Source: Acidobacteriota bacterium
Lineage (GTDB): Bacteria; Acidobacteriota; Thermoanaerobaculia; Gp7-AA8
Length of the DNA stretch: 64,000 nt
NCBI GenBank assembly: GCA_019244185.1
Contig: JAFATB010000002.1
Span: forward strand, 102,551-166,550
Direction of reading: 5' to 3'
Below, piece after piece: positions 1-8,744 of the stretch. Position 1 is the first letter of the stretch; each line of letters begins with the position of its first letter. The translations under genes were made by a program, and so were the position numbers. The notes below the pieces were generated by a model. The model was not told the DNA's origin and did not search any database. It was given only the letters and a program-made list of their open reading frames with translations.

Positions 1-2
1 CG

Positions 3-1511
3 CTCAACGAGATCACCTCGCTCTACGTCGACGCGAACGGCACCGGCTGGGCCGCGGGCGTGAGCAACGTGTTGCCGAGCAGCGCGCCCGCGAAAGGGCA
101 GTCGAAGCAGGGCTCGTCGTCGTCCGGGTCTTCGTCGCAGCAACAGTCGGGCACGACCGCCGAGACGAAGAAGGAAGAACAGCCGGCCGGCACCGCCGAA
201 GTCACCTTCACCTTCGACGACAGCGGCAACGCCAGTGCAGCGTCCACGGGCGGTGCGGCGGAGGTCTACCGCATCGATCCCGACGGCTTCGTCGACACCG
301 TACGCAAGTTCGAGCGCGAGATGGTCTACGCCGTCAGCGGCGGGAGCGACGGCAGCGTGCTCCTCGCCACGGGACCCAACGGCCGCGTGTACGCATTGAA
401 GGATGGCGAGCTTTCCCTCCTCGGCGCCGTTCCGGAAAAACAGATCGTCTCCATCGGCGGAACTCCGGCCGTGATCACCACCACGAATTCCGGAGCCGTC
501 TACCGGATGGAAGGCGGCAGCGCCGCGAATGCGGAGTTCCGTTCTGCCGCCAAAGACGTCGAGCACTTCTCGCGCTTCGGTAACTACCGCATCGAAGGCC
601 GCAACCTCGGCAACGGCGCCGTGGCCATCTCCTTCCGCAGCGGCAACACCCGCACGCCCGACGCCACGTGGAGCGCCTGGTCGCCCGCGCAGACGACGCT
701 CGACGGCAACGTCCCCGCACCCGCGGGCCGTTACGTGCAGTGGAAGCTCAACATGCCCAAGGCGTCGAATGACGCCGCCGTCGACAGCGTGAGTGTCGCC
801 TTCGTCAACCGCAACGTCGCGCCGTCGATCGACGCCATCTCCGTGCAGGATCCAGCGGTCGTCTTCATCAGCTCCGCGTATCCCTCCGCGCCGCAGGTCG
901 TCGAGGCGACGAACCCCGACGAGTACGGCATCTTCTCGAGCCTCGACAACCCGCGCGACCGCACCAGCGCCGACCCCGGCAAGCGCGTCTACCGCAAGGG
1001 CTTCCGCACCATCACCTGGCGCGGCTCCGACGACAACAACGACGCGCTCCGCTACTCGCTCGCGTTCCGCCGGAAGGGGAGCGACCGCTGGCTGCGCCTG
1101 CGCGACAACATGGAAGAGACGCAGCTGAACTTCGACACCTCGCAGCTGCCCGACGGCCGCTACGAGCTGCGCCTCACCGTCACCGACGCCACCGACAATC
1201 CCGATCAGCCGCTCACCGACACGAAGGAAGGCGTCGAGTTCGACGTCGACAACACCGCGCCGGTCGTCACCGCGAGCACGAGCGGCGACAAGGTCATCGT
1301 GCACGTCACCGACGCGCTCTCGCCGGTCGGCAAGGTCGAGTATTCGGCCGACGCGCAGAAGTGGATCCGCCTCACGCCCGACGACGGCATCGCCGACTCG
1401 CGCAACGAGACCTACACGCTGCGCCGCGCCGATCTCGAAGGAAAGTTCGTCGTCGTGCGCGCCACCGACGCCTTCTTCAACGTCGCCACGCAGTCGATTC
1501 CTCTCCAGTAA
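3..1511 (+). CDS. Secreted/surface beta-rich protein, 5'-truncated by window edge
   Basis: The reading frame is open from base 3, so the start lies outside the window and about 502 residues are visible. The first residues and roughly residues 85-150 have short blade-like patterns (VLLATGPNGRVYAL, ITTTNSGAVYRM) as in beta-propellers. A Ser/Gln/Lys-rich low-complexity linker lies at about 25-65. The last ~250 residues look like fibronectin/Ig-like sandwiches (TDATDNPDQP, DNTAPVVTAS). No catalytic motif is apparent. It could be a surface or periplasmic binding protein. The family was not identified. The gene ends 4 nt before a strong hairpin. Confidence 0.75.
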   Translation, partial: LNEITSLYVDANGTGWAAGVSNVLPSSAPAKGQSKQGSSSSGSSSQQQSGTTAETKKEEQPAGTAEVTFTFDDSGNASAASTGGAAEVYRIDPDGFVDTVRKFEREMVYAVSGGSDGSVLLATGPNGRVYALKDGELSLLGAVPEKQIVSIGGTPAVITTTNSGAVYRMEGGSAANAEFRSAAKDVEHFSRFGNYRIEGRNLGNGAVAISFRSGNTRTPDATWSAWSPAQTTLDGNVPAPAGRYVQWKLNMPKASNDAAVDSVSVAFVNRNVAPSIDAISVQDPAVVFISSAYPSAPQVVEATNPDEYGIFSSLDNPRDRTSADPGKRVYRKGFRTITWRGSDDNNDALRYSLAFRRKGSDRWLRLRDNMEETQLNFDTSQLPDGRYELRLTVTDATDNPDQPLTDTKEGVEFDVDNTAPVVTASTSGDKVIVHVTDALSPVGKVEYSADAQKWIRLTPDDGIADSRNETYTLRRADLEGKFVVVRATDAFFNVATQSIPLQ

Positions 1512-1515
1512 GTGT

Positions 1516-1541
1516 GGAGCGGCGCGTGCGCGCGCCGCTCC
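1516..1541 (+). terminator. Perfect 11-bp hairpin after the first gene
   Basis: GGAGCGGCGCG, a TGCG tetraloop and CGCGCCGCTCC form a perfect stem 4 nt after the stop codon. There is no T-tract, so it is either a terminator of the T-less type or an mRNA 3' end stabiliser. The next promoter's -10 box starts 6 nt later. Confidence 0.55.
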
Positions 1542-1547
1542 TGCTCG

Positions 1548-1553
1548 TATAAT
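1548..1553 (+). promoter_or_regulatory. Consensus -10 box (TATAAT) for a leaderless transcript
   Basis: TATAAT lies 7 nt before the GTG at 1561. Normal -10 to +1 spacing puts transcription start on or beside that GTG. No -35 match is seen; the region is occupied by the preceding hairpin. Confidence 0.65.
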
Positions 1554-1560
1554 CGTGCGC

Positions 1561-3210
1561 GTGAGTCGTCGGATCCTCACGCTCCTTTTCACGATCGTGC
1601 TGTGTCTCGCCTGCAGGCGGACCGAGCAACGCGTGCAGACGCCGTTGCCGCCGGTCGACGACAACCAGCCCGTCGACGGCGGCACGCTGTACCGCCGCCT
1701 CGACGTCGACATCGCCAGCTTCAACCCGATCCTCGCCAGCAGCCGCTACGACCGCTACGTCCAGGACTATCTCTTCACCTCGCTCATCCGGCTCGATCAG
1801 CATCTGCAGCCCGCGCCGGGACTCGCGACGTCGTGGGAGATCTCCGACGATGGCCTGCTGTACACGTTTCACCTGAACAAGAAGGCGACGTTCTCCGACC
1901 ACACGCCCGTGCGCGCCAGCGACGTCGTCTTCACGCTCGCGAAGATCGTCGATCCGAAGTCGGAAGCCGCGCAGATCGCCGGCGAGTTCGATCAACTCGA
2001 CCTCTCGAAGACGCGCGCCGTCGACGACAACACCGTCGTCGTCGCGTTCCGCCAGCCGCTCGCCTCGCAGCTCGATCACTTCTTCGATCTGCTCGTCCTG
2101 CCCGAGCACGTCTACGGCAAGGGCGACTTCCGCAACGACTTCCTCGCGCGCGCGGTCGGCAGCGGCGCGTACGTCGTCGACCACCGCGTCCCCGGACGCG
2201 AGGTCGTGGTCACGCGCCGCGCGGACTACTGGGAAGATCCGCCGCACGTGCAGCGCGTCGTCTTCAAGATCATCAGCGATCACACCACGGCGTGGAACGC
2301 GCTGAAACGCGGTGAGCTCGACGAGACCATCGTCGCCTCCGACACGTGGCTCCGCGAGCACAACAACCCGCTGCTCACGAAGTCGATCGACTTCCAGCGC
2401 TTCTACACGCGCAACTACAACTACATCGCCTGGAACGGCCGCGATCCCGTCGTCAGGGACAAGCGCGTGCGCCGCGCCCTGGCGATGTGCATCCCCATCG
2501 ACACGGTCATCAACGACATCTACCACGGCACCGCGCGCGCGATGAACGGGCCGTTCACGCCGGACGAATGGGCGTACAACGCCGCCGTGCCGGTGATCCG
2601 CTACGATCCCGAAGGCGCGAAGAAACTGCTCGCCGATGCCGGCTGGAGCGACTCGAACGCGGACGGCGTCGTCGATCACAACGGCGCGCCGATGAAGCTG
2701 GAGATGATCATCTTCGCCGGCAGCGGCGCGACGTTCCAGTTCGCGCAGCTCGTGCAGTCCGAGTTCAAGAAGATCGGCGTGCCGCTCACGCTGACCGTGC
2801 TCGATGGCGCCGCCGGCATCCAGCGCATCCTCGGCGGCAACTACCAGGCCGCGTATCTCAGCTGGGACCTCGATCCCGATCCCGATCCGTTCACGCTCTT
2901 CCACTCCTCGCAGTTCCCGCCGCGCGGACAGAACTTCGTCTTCTACGCGAATCCCGAGGCCGATCGCTTGATCGAGGCGGGGCGGCGGGAGATCGATCAG
3001 TCGAAGCGGAAAGACATCTACTACCAGCTCCACGCGTTGCTCGCCGACGATCAGCCGTACACGTGGACGGTGCAGAGCTCCGCGAAGTGGGGCATCAACA
3101 AGCGCGTGCGCGGCGTCACGACGAGCCCCGGCTACGGCTTGTTCCTGTGGTATCCGGGGCCGTTCGGCTGGTGGGTCCATCCCGGCGCGCAACCCTCCGC
3201 GCGACGCTGA
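1561..3210 (+). CDS. Peptide ABC transporter substrate-binding lipoprotein (family 5, DppA/OppA-like)
   Basis: About 549 residues. The N-terminus is a lipoprotein signal (hydrophobic TLLFTIVLCLAC, lipobox Cys then RRTEQ), so it should be anchored in the periplasm. The body has the family-5 solute-binding pattern: GGTLYRRLDVDI near the mature start, LATSWEISDDGLLYTFHL, VRASDVVFT, and the long C-terminal lobe. It captures peptides or similar ligands for the two permeases that follow. GTG 1561 was chosen over in-frame GTG 1555 because the TATAAT box predicts transcription start at 1560-1561 and there is no Shine-Dalgarno. ATPase genes are absent here; dppD/dppF-type genes lie at 42.5-45 kb. Confidence 0.9.
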   Translation: MSRRILTLLFTIVLCLACRRTEQRVQTPLPPVDDNQPVDGGTLYRRLDVDIASFNPILASSRYDRYVQDYLFTSLIRLDQHLQPAPGLATSWEISDDGLLYTFHLNKKATFSDHTPVRASDVVFTLAKIVDPKSEAAQIAGEFDQLDLSKTRAVDDNTVVVAFRQPLASQLDHFFDLLVLPEHVYGKGDFRNDFLARAVGSGAYVVDHRVPGREVVVTRRADYWEDPPHVQRVVFKIISDHTTAWNALKRGELDETIVASDTWLREHNNPLLTKSIDFQRFYTRNYNYIAWNGRDPVVRDKRVRRALAMCIPIDTVINDIYHGTARAMNGPFTPDEWAYNAAVPVIRYDPEGAKKLLADAGWSDSNADGVVDHNGAPMKLEMIIFAGSGATFQFAQLVQSEFKKIGVPLTLTVLDGAAGIQRILGGNYQAAYLSWDLDPDPDPFTLFHSSQFPPRGQNFVFYANPEADRLIEAGRREIDQSKRKDIYYQLHALLADDQPYTWTVQSSAKWGINKRVRGVTTSPGYGLFLWYPGPFGWWVHPGAQPSARR

Positions 3211-3219
3211 GCGCCCGCC

Positions 3220-4212
3220 ATGCGCGCGTACCTCGTCCGCCGCCTCCTGTACGCGCTGCTCACCTTCGTCGGCATCACCATCGCGACCTTCACGCTGATC
3301 CACAGCGTGCCCGGCGATCCGGTCACGTTCTACGTCGGACGCGTGAACGTCGGTTCGCTCTCCGCGCAGACGCTCGCCGCGATCCGCCACGAGTTCCATC
3401 TCGACGAGCCGCTGCCGCGGCAGTATCTGCGGTGGCTGCGCGGCGCGGTCACGCTCGACTTCGGACGCTCGATCCAGGACCGCCGCCCCGTGCGCGAGCG
3501 CATCCTCGAGAAGTTGCCGAACACCTTCGAGCTCAACTTCCTCGCGTTCCTGCTCGCCGCGGGACTCGGCATTCCGATCGGTTTGTGGAGCGCCGCGCAC
3601 TCGGGCCGGCTCGCCGAGCGCGCATCGGCGGTCGGTTTCTTCCTCATCTACTCGCTGCCGAGCTTCTGGGTCGCGCTGCTGCTCATCGAATGCTTCGCCG
3701 TCCGCTACGAGATCCTGCCGCTCCTCGGCCGCGTCTCCGACGACTACTTCGAGCTGAGCGCGTCCGCGCAGCTCGCCGATCGCATGCGCCATCTCGTGCT
3801 GCCGGTGCTGACGCTCGCGTACGCGCAGCTCGCGATCTTCGCGCGCTTCTCGAAGTCGGCGCTCACGGAAGTCATCCGCCAGGACTTCATCACCGCCGCG
3901 CGCGCGAAAGGCGCCGGCACCGCGGCCGTGCTGTGGCACCACGCGCTGCGCAACGCGCTCATCCCGCTCATCACGCTTCTCGGCATCACCATTCCGTATC
4001 TGCTCTCCGGCAGCGTCATCGTCGAGCAGATCTTTCAGTGGGACGGCATCGGGCTGCTCTACTACGACTCGATCCTCATGCGCGACTATCCGACGGTCAT
4101 GGGGCTCACCGTGATGACGGCGATCGTCACGCTCTTCGCGAGCCTCTTCGCCGATGTGCTCTACGCATTCGCCGATCCGCGCGTGCGGCTGGGGGAGGAG
4201 GCGATGCCGTGA
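3220..4212 (+). CDS. Peptide ABC transporter permease, DppB/OppB type
   Basis: Integral membrane protein of 330 residues with the standard DppB layout. The N-terminal MRAYLVRRLLYALLTF helix leads into TFTLIHSVPGDP, followed by a periplasmic segment and about five more helices. The ABC-permease EAA loop is visible around residues 215-240 (TAARAKGAGTAAVLWHHALRNAL), where an ATPase would dock. It starts 9 nt after the binding-protein gene and overlaps the next permease by one base (TGATG), so the three genes form one operon. Confidence 0.92.
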   Translation: MRAYLVRRLLYALLTFVGITIATFTLIHSVPGDPVTFYVGRVNVGSLSAQTLAAIRHEFHLDEPLPRQYLRWLRGAVTLDFGRSIQDRRPVRERILEKLPNTFELNFLAFLLAAGLGIPIGLWSAAHSGRLAERASAVGFFLIYSLPSFWVALLLIECFAVRYEILPLLGRVSDDYFELSASAQLADRMRHLVLPVLTLAYAQLAIFARFSKSALTEVIRQDFITAARAKGAGTAAVLWHHALRNALIPLITLLGITIPYLLSGSVIVEQIFQWDGIGLLYYDSILMRDYPTVMGLTVMTAIVTLFASLFADVLYAFADPRVRLGEEAMP

Positions 4213-5159
4213 TGTGGCGCCGCTTCCGCCGCAGCCGGCTCGCGCTGACGGCGCTCGCGTACATCGCGTTCATGACCTTCGTCGCCGCGCTCGCGCCGCT
4301 GCTCGCGAACCGCAAGCCGCTCCTCGCGCACGGCCCGTCCGGCTGGAGCTTCCCCGCGTTCGCGGATTACGTCACCGCCGATCCCGACATCGACCTGCCG
4401 CCGCGCGTGGAGACGTTCGCGCTGCGCGCGCCGATCCCGTATTCGCCGAACTCGGTCGATCTGCCGTCGCGACTCGACGCGCCCGACCGCGCCCACTTCT
4501 TCGGCACCGACGACCTCGGGCGCGACATCCTCGCGCGCATGATTCACGGCGCGCGCGTGTCGCTCACCGTCGGCTTCTTCGCCACGCTCATCGCGGTGAT
4601 CGTCGGCTCGTTGCTCGGCGCGGTGGCGGGCTACTACGGCGGCTTCGCCGACTGGCTGGTCTCGCGCACGATCGAGCTCGTGCTCTGCTTCCCGTTCCTC
4701 TTTCTCGTCCTCGGCATCGTCGCGCTCTTCAAGCCGTCGCTCTACACGATCATGATCGCGCTCGGGCTGACGTCGTGGACGCACGAGGCGCGCTACGTGC
4801 GCGGTGAGTTCCTGCGCATCCGCGACATCGACTTCGCGCAGGCCGCGCGCGCGAGCGGCGCACGCGACGCGCGCATCATCTTCCGTCATCTCCTGCCCAA
4901 CGCGCTCGCGCCGGTGCTCGTCTCCGCAAGCTTCGGCGTCGCCGCCGCGATCCTCACCGAATCCGCGCTCTCGTTTCTCGGACTCGGCGTGCCGCTGCCG
5001 ACCGCGTCGTGGGGGAGCATCCTCTCCGCCGCGCACGAGCACATCGACGACGCGTGGTGGCTCGTGCTCTTCCCGGGACTGGCGATCTTCACGACGGTCG
5101 CGTCGTTCAATCTGGTGGGGGAGCGGTTTCGCGACGCGCTGGATCCGCGCAGCGAGTGA
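4212..5159 (+). CDS. Peptide ABC transporter permease, DppC/OppC type
   Basis: About 315 residues. It has an N-terminal membrane helix, a periplasmic loop with the HFFGTDDLGRDILAR signature of DppC/OppC proteins, then five helices. The EAA loop is AARASGARDARIIFRHLLPNAL. It pairs with the DppB-type permease to form the membrane channel. ATG 4212 overlaps the upstream stop; GTG 4209 is an in-frame alternative. The periplasmic loop between helix 1 and the GTDDLGRD motif is long (about 80 residues), as in some OppC proteins. The gene ends convergently 18 nt from coaD. Confidence 0.92.
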   Translation: MWRRFRRSRLALTALAYIAFMTFVAALAPLLANRKPLLAHGPSGWSFPAFADYVTADPDIDLPPRVETFALRAPIPYSPNSVDLPSRLDAPDRAHFFGTDDLGRDILARMIHGARVSLTVGFFATLIAVIVGSLLGAVAGYYGGFADWLVSRTIELVLCFPFLFLVLGIVALFKPSLYTIMIALGLTSWTHEARYVRGEFLRIRDIDFAQAARASGARDARIIFRHLLPNALAPVLVSASFGVAAAILTESALSFLGLGVPLPTASWGSILSAAHEHIDDAWWLVLFPGLAIFTTVASFNLVGERFRDALDPRSE

Positions 5160-5177
5160 GCCCGCGCAGCGATCGAA

Positions 5178-5702
<525 letters not shown>

Positions 5703-5710
5703 TCAACGTC

Positions 5711-5739
5711 TTGACGATCGCGCGCGCCGAACCTATCAT
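5711..5739 (+). promoter_or_regulatory. Sigma-70 type promoter of the TPR gene
   Basis: TTGACG (5711-5716), a 17-bp spacer and TATCAT (5734-5739) form a near-consensus promoter. Transcription should start near 5746, leaving a leader of about 60 nt that ends in a GGGAGG ribosome-binding site. This is the best -35/-10 pair seen in the window. Confidence 0.65.
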
Positions 5740-5806
5740 GCAGACAATTCGAGTTGCGCCAGTTGATACGGCAGCCAGTGGTGAACGGGGTTAACGGGAG
5801 GGTGTG

Positions 5807-6256
5807 ATGCGGCAGCGAATACCGGTGAAACGCTCGAATGCGGCGCCCGAGCCCGCGCGGACGCAAACGCGAACGCAGAACCCGGCGAACAACATCCAGG
5901 CCGCGACCACCAACATGAAGGGGCGCCTCCTCTCCACGCTGCGCACCGTCCTTCCCGGGGCGTGGATCGTTCCGCGCGACAACGAGCTGATCACGCTCTA
6001 CCGCCTGCGCTACAAGATGGCGATGGAAGACGAGAAGTACGACATCGCCATGATCTTCCTCAACAAGATCCTCGAGCTCGATCCGATGAACCTCGAGGCC
6101 AAGCTGTGCAAGGGCGACATCTACCACCGCTGCCTGCACGACTACCCGAAGGCGATCGAGCACTACAACAAAGTCATCCGCCTCTCGACGCAGGACGACA
6201 CGGTGCACACCCGCGCCCGCGCCGCGATGTCGGAGATCATGGAGATGCTTTCGTGA
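5807..6256 (+). CDS. Small TPR-repeat protein
   Basis: About 149 residues. The first ~50 are basic and disordered (KRSNAAPEPARTQTRTQ). The rest contains two to three tetratricopeptide-like helix pairs (EKYDIAMIFLNKILELDP, YPKAIEHYNKVIRLS), implying a protein-protein scaffold role in the cytoplasm. There is no signal peptide. ATG 5807 follows GGGAGG by 4 nt; GTG 5804 is an in-frame alternative. Its TGA stop forms the first three bases of a perfect 19-bp inverted repeat. Partner unknown. Confidence 0.8.
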   Translation: MRQRIPVKRSNAAPEPARTQTRTQNPANNIQAATTNMKGRLLSTLRTVLPGAWIVPRDNELITLYRLRYKMAMEDEKYDIAMIFLNKILELDPMNLEAKLCKGDIYHRCLHDYPKAIEHYNKVIRLSTQDDTVHTRARAAMSEIMEMLS

Positions 6257-6309
6257 ACGATGAACGATGAACCGGGCGCCGCGAGCCGGCGTTCATCGTT
6301 CATCGTTCA
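6254..6309. repeat. Heptad-repeat perfect inverted repeat between convergent genes (element A)
   Basis: The left arm (6254-6272) is TGAACGATGAACGATGAAC and the right arm (6291-6309) is its exact reverse complement; the loop is 18 nt. The unit TGAACGA repeats every 7 bases, so TGA falls in all three frames. The first TGA is the stop of the TPR gene and the last three bases, read in reverse, are the stop of the minus-strand gene. Related elements occur at 19.94 kb and, with unit GAACGCA, at 43.7-44.0 kb. Confidence 0.9.
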
Positions 6310-6573
6310 GCTCTCATCGTTCCCTTCGCTCTCCAGCACGTTGTACGCGCGCACCAGCTCGACGCGAAACCGCAATTGCTCGTCGTACTCCTCATCCGAC
6401 CGCGCGAGCCGCAACTGCACGGCGAGCTTCGCCGCCGCGCGCCGCGCATCGCCGTGCGTGGGAAACGTCATCACCGCGGCGCGGTCGGGCTTCGTCAGAA
6501 ATCGCGCGATGACCTTGCGCCCTTCGACGCGCACGAGCCGCCGCAGGAACAGCGAGCTGCGGCGCTGACTCAC
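6307..6573 (-). CDS. Small conserved-looking basic protein, unknown function
   Basis: 88 residues, rich in Arg, no signal peptide or membrane helix. Predicted helix-strand pattern: VIARFLTKPDRAAVMTFP then a long helix (DARRAAAKLAVQLRLARSDEEYDEQL). The family was not recognised. GTG 6573 overlaps the stop of the polyprenyl synthase gene (GTGA), so it is translationally coupled to it. Its stop codon lies in the right arm of the inverted repeat. Confidence 0.65.
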   Translation of the reverse strand: MSQRRSSLFLRRLVRVEGRKVIARFLTKPDRAAVMTFPTHGDARRAAAKLAVQLRLARSDEEYDEQLRFRVELVRAYNVLESEGNDES

Positions 6574-7577
6574 CGGTCGCGCTCGAGCACGAAGTCGAGG
6601 GCCAGCTCCAGCGTCTCTTTGGCGGCCGACGCGCCGAACGGCTCGAGTGCGATGCGCGCGCGATGCGCGTAGTCGCGCGCGATCTCCCGCGTCTGCTCGA
6701 TCGTGTCGTAGCGCTCGGCGATCGCCAGCACCTCGGCGGGATCGAGTCCGTCGAACGACTTCCGCGCCGCGACGCGCGCGATGAGCTCGCGCTCGCGCGC
6801 GCTCGCATGCGGCGCCGCCAGGATCAGCGGCAGCGTGACTTTCCCTTCCTTGAGATCCGACAGCGCCGGCTTGCCGAGGACTTCCGTGCTCGACGTGAAG
6901 TCGAGGAGATCATCGATCAGCTGGAAGGTGATGCCGAGGTTGTAGCCGTAGTTGAAGAGCGCGGCCGCCTGCGACTCCGGCAGTTCGACGAGATACGCGG
7001 GGATCCGGCACGTCGCGCCGAAGAGCGCCGCGGTCTTGCGCGAGACGATCGAGAAGTAATCTTCAATCGAGAGATCGGTGCGACCGTTCTGTTCCGTGCC
7101 GAGGATCTCGCCTTCGATCATCTTGATCGTGGCGTCGGAGAGCAGGCGGAGGATGTCGAGATTCCCCTCGCCGAGCGCCATGTGCATCGAGTGCATGAAG
7201 ATGTAGTCGCCGACGAGCACGGTGAGGTTGTTGCCCCAGCCGTAGTTGACGGACGTTCTGCCGCGGCGCACGTCCGCTTCATCGATGATGTCGTCGTGGA
7301 TCAGCGTGGCGGTGTGGATGAACTCCACGACCGCGCCGTACACGATGTCGCGGCGCCCCTCGTAGCGGAGCATCTTCGAGACGAGCAGCAGCAGGGCAGG
7401 GCGGAGGCGCTTGCCGCCGCCGCCGAGAATGTGCTCGCCGACGTCGCGGATGGTCGCGATTTTCGAGAAGAAATTACGGCGCAGCTCTTCCTCGACCAGC
7501 TCGAGCTTCGGCGCGATGAGATCGAGAATCCGATCCGCATAAGCCGTCTGCCCGTTCAGCGTGCGAGGACCTGTCAC
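6570..7577 (-). CDS. All-trans polyprenyl diphosphate synthase (IspB/octaprenyl type)
   Basis: 335 residues, the usual length for a trans-prenyltransferase that elongates FPP/GPP with IPP to make the side chain of respiratory quinones. The first Asp-rich motif is LIHDDIIDEADVRRG (about residues 92-106), the second QLIDDLLDF (about 220-228), and the GGGKRLRP substrate motif lies near 52-59. GTG 7577 is preceded by a TATCCT box at 7 nt and no Shine-Dalgarno. It is followed by a coupled small gene of unknown function. Exact chain length cannot be read from sequence. Confidence 0.92.
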   Translation of the reverse strand: MTGPRTLNGQTAYADRILDLIAPKLELVEEELRRNFFSKIATIRDVGEHILGGGGKRLRPALLLLVSKMLRYEGRRDIVYGAVVEFIHTATLIHDDIIDEADVRRGRTSVNYGWGNNLTVLVGDYIFMHSMHMALGEGNLDILRLLSDATIKMIEGEILGTEQNGRTDLSIEDYFSIVSRKTAALFGATCRIPAYLVELPESQAAALFNYGYNLGITFQLIDDLLDFTSSTEVLGKPALSDLKEGKVTLPLILAAPHASARERELIARVAARKSFDGLDPAEVLAIAERYDTIEQTREIARDYAHRARIALEPFGASAAKETLELALDFVLERDR

Positions 7578-7584
7578 GGGACGA

Positions 7585-7614
7585 AGGATAGTCGATCGGA
7601 CAGCATGCGCTCAA
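7585..7614 (-). promoter_or_regulatory. Promoter of leaderless polyprenyl synthase gene
   Basis: On the minus strand, TTGAGC (7614-7609), an 18-nt spacer and TATCCT (7590-7585) precede GTG 7577 by 7 nt. This is the one leaderless-type promoter here with a recognisable -35. Confidence 0.5.
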
Positions 7615-8105
7615 CCGCGGTAGTTCGTGAACTGGAGCGGGATTCCGTAATCGTTTTCCCGCACCAGCGCGATGGCCTTCTGCAGGTCGTCCTTGCTCCG
7701 TCCGACCACGCGCACCTGGTCGGACTGAATCGACGCCTGCACCTTCACCTTCGCGTCCTTGAGCGTCTTCACGATCGCTTTCGCCTTCTCGCTCTCGATG
7801 CCCTGCACGATCTTCGCGCGCTGGCGCACGGTGCCCATCGCCGCCGCCTCGATCTTGCCGTAGTCGAGCGACTTGAGCGCGACCTTCCGCTTCACGAGCT
7901 TGCTCTCGAGGATGTCGATGACGCTGCGCAGCTTCCCCTCGTCGTCGCTGGCGACGACCAGCTCTTCGCCGGTGAGCTCGATCGAGCTCTTGCTGCCTTT
8001 GAAGTCGAAGCGCTGCGCGAGCTCCTTCTGCGCCTGCTGCACCGCGTTCGCGACTTCCTGCATGTCCGTTTTCGAGACGACGTCGAACGAAAACTCCTGC
8101 GCCAT
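7611..8105 (-). CDS. yajQ: YajQ family nucleotide-binding protein (UPF0234)
   Basis: 164 residues, matching the YajQ family in length and in its FSFDVVSKTDMQEV opening and YGIPLQFTNYR ending. Family members bind nucleotides or c-di-GMP and RNA; the role in this organism is unknown. An AGAGGAAGG ribosome-binding site precedes ATG 8105, so unlike several neighbours it uses a Shine-Dalgarno and is probably the last gene of the panE-kdsD-lolA transcript. The gap to the upstream gene is 9 nt. Confidence 0.93.
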   Translation of the reverse strand: MAQEFSFDVVSKTDMQEVANAVQQAQKELAQRFDFKGSKSSIELTGEELVVASDDEGKLRSVIDILESKLVKRKVALKSLDYGKIEAAAMGTVRQRAKIVQGIESEKAKAIVKTLKDAKVKVQASIQSDQVRVVGRSKDDLQKAIALVRENDYGIPLQFTNYRG

Positions 8106-8114
8106 GACCTTCCT

Positions 8115-8726
8115 CTAATCCGCGCGAATGACCTGCACGCCGGCAGGAGGATCGAAGCGAAACAGCTCGGCCGGCGCGGCGCGGCGATGATATCCCGAGA
8201 AGTCGAACGACGTCTGGTTGCCCTCGCGGTCGGTGTACTCGATGCGCGAGATGAGATGCGTCGACGGCGCGATCGTCACCGTCACGCTGCGCACGAGCGC
8301 GTTCGCATCGCGCGGCTGCAGCGTCGTCACGACGGAACCTCCGCGCGACTGCTCGCGCACGGCGAACGCGCGGTCGCGCGCGGCCGCATCGCCGAGCACG
8401 AGGAACGGCAGCTCGCGCCGCCGCGCTTCCGTCAGGCGTCCGACGGTGACCTGCTTGTCGGCCGGCACGTAGAACCACGAGCTCGTGCCGTCGAAGACGA
8501 ACAGCTTCTCCTCCGGACGTGCGTACGACCAGCGCATCATCGGCAGCGCGCCGAAGACGACCGAGCCGCTTTCGACCTGCGCGGTCTTGAAGCCTTTGGC
8601 GGTGAAGCGATGCGTGAAGCCCGCCTCCATGCCCGACATCGCCGTGGCGGCGCGGTCGAGCTCGAGCGGAGCAGCGGTGAGCGTCGTTGCGAAGACAGCT
8701 GCAGCGACGAAGGAAAGGATTCGCAA
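8115..8726 (-). CDS. LolA-like outer-membrane lipoprotein carrier protein
   Basis: 203 residues with a signal peptide (ILSFVAAAVFATTLTAAP). The LolA-like fold is suggested by the MRWSYARPEEKLFVFDGTS and DKQVTVGR strands and by the final TSFDFSGYHRRAAPAELF block. Such periplasmic chaperones ferry lipoproteins from LolCDE to the outer membrane. Start TTG 8726 was chosen because AGGAGG lies 6 nt upstream. It sits 18 nt after the DUF6982-like gene. Close relatives with DUF names in Acidobacteriota are an alternative label. Confidence 0.75.
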   Translation of the reverse strand: MRILSFVAAAVFATTLTAAPLELDRAATAMSGMEAGFTHRFTAKGFKTAQVESGSVVFGALPMMRWSYARPEEKLFVFDGTSSWFYVPADKQVTVGRLTEARRRELPFLVLGDAAARDRAFAVREQSRGGSVVTTLQPRDANALVRSVTVTIAPSTHLISRIEYTDREGNQTSFDFSGYHRRAAPAELFRFDPPAGVQVIRAD

Positions 8727-8744
8727 GCGTGACCTCCTGTGGTC

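Noticed and set aside
1477..3942. 821-residue minus-strand open frame, and other very long frames opposite or beside known genes (for example 6663-8732 plus, 2346-4200 plus, 57451-60078 minus)
   Set aside because: Each lies over a recognised gene and has Arg/Asp/Glu- or Arg/Ala-rich composition typical of shadow frames in GC-rich DNA.
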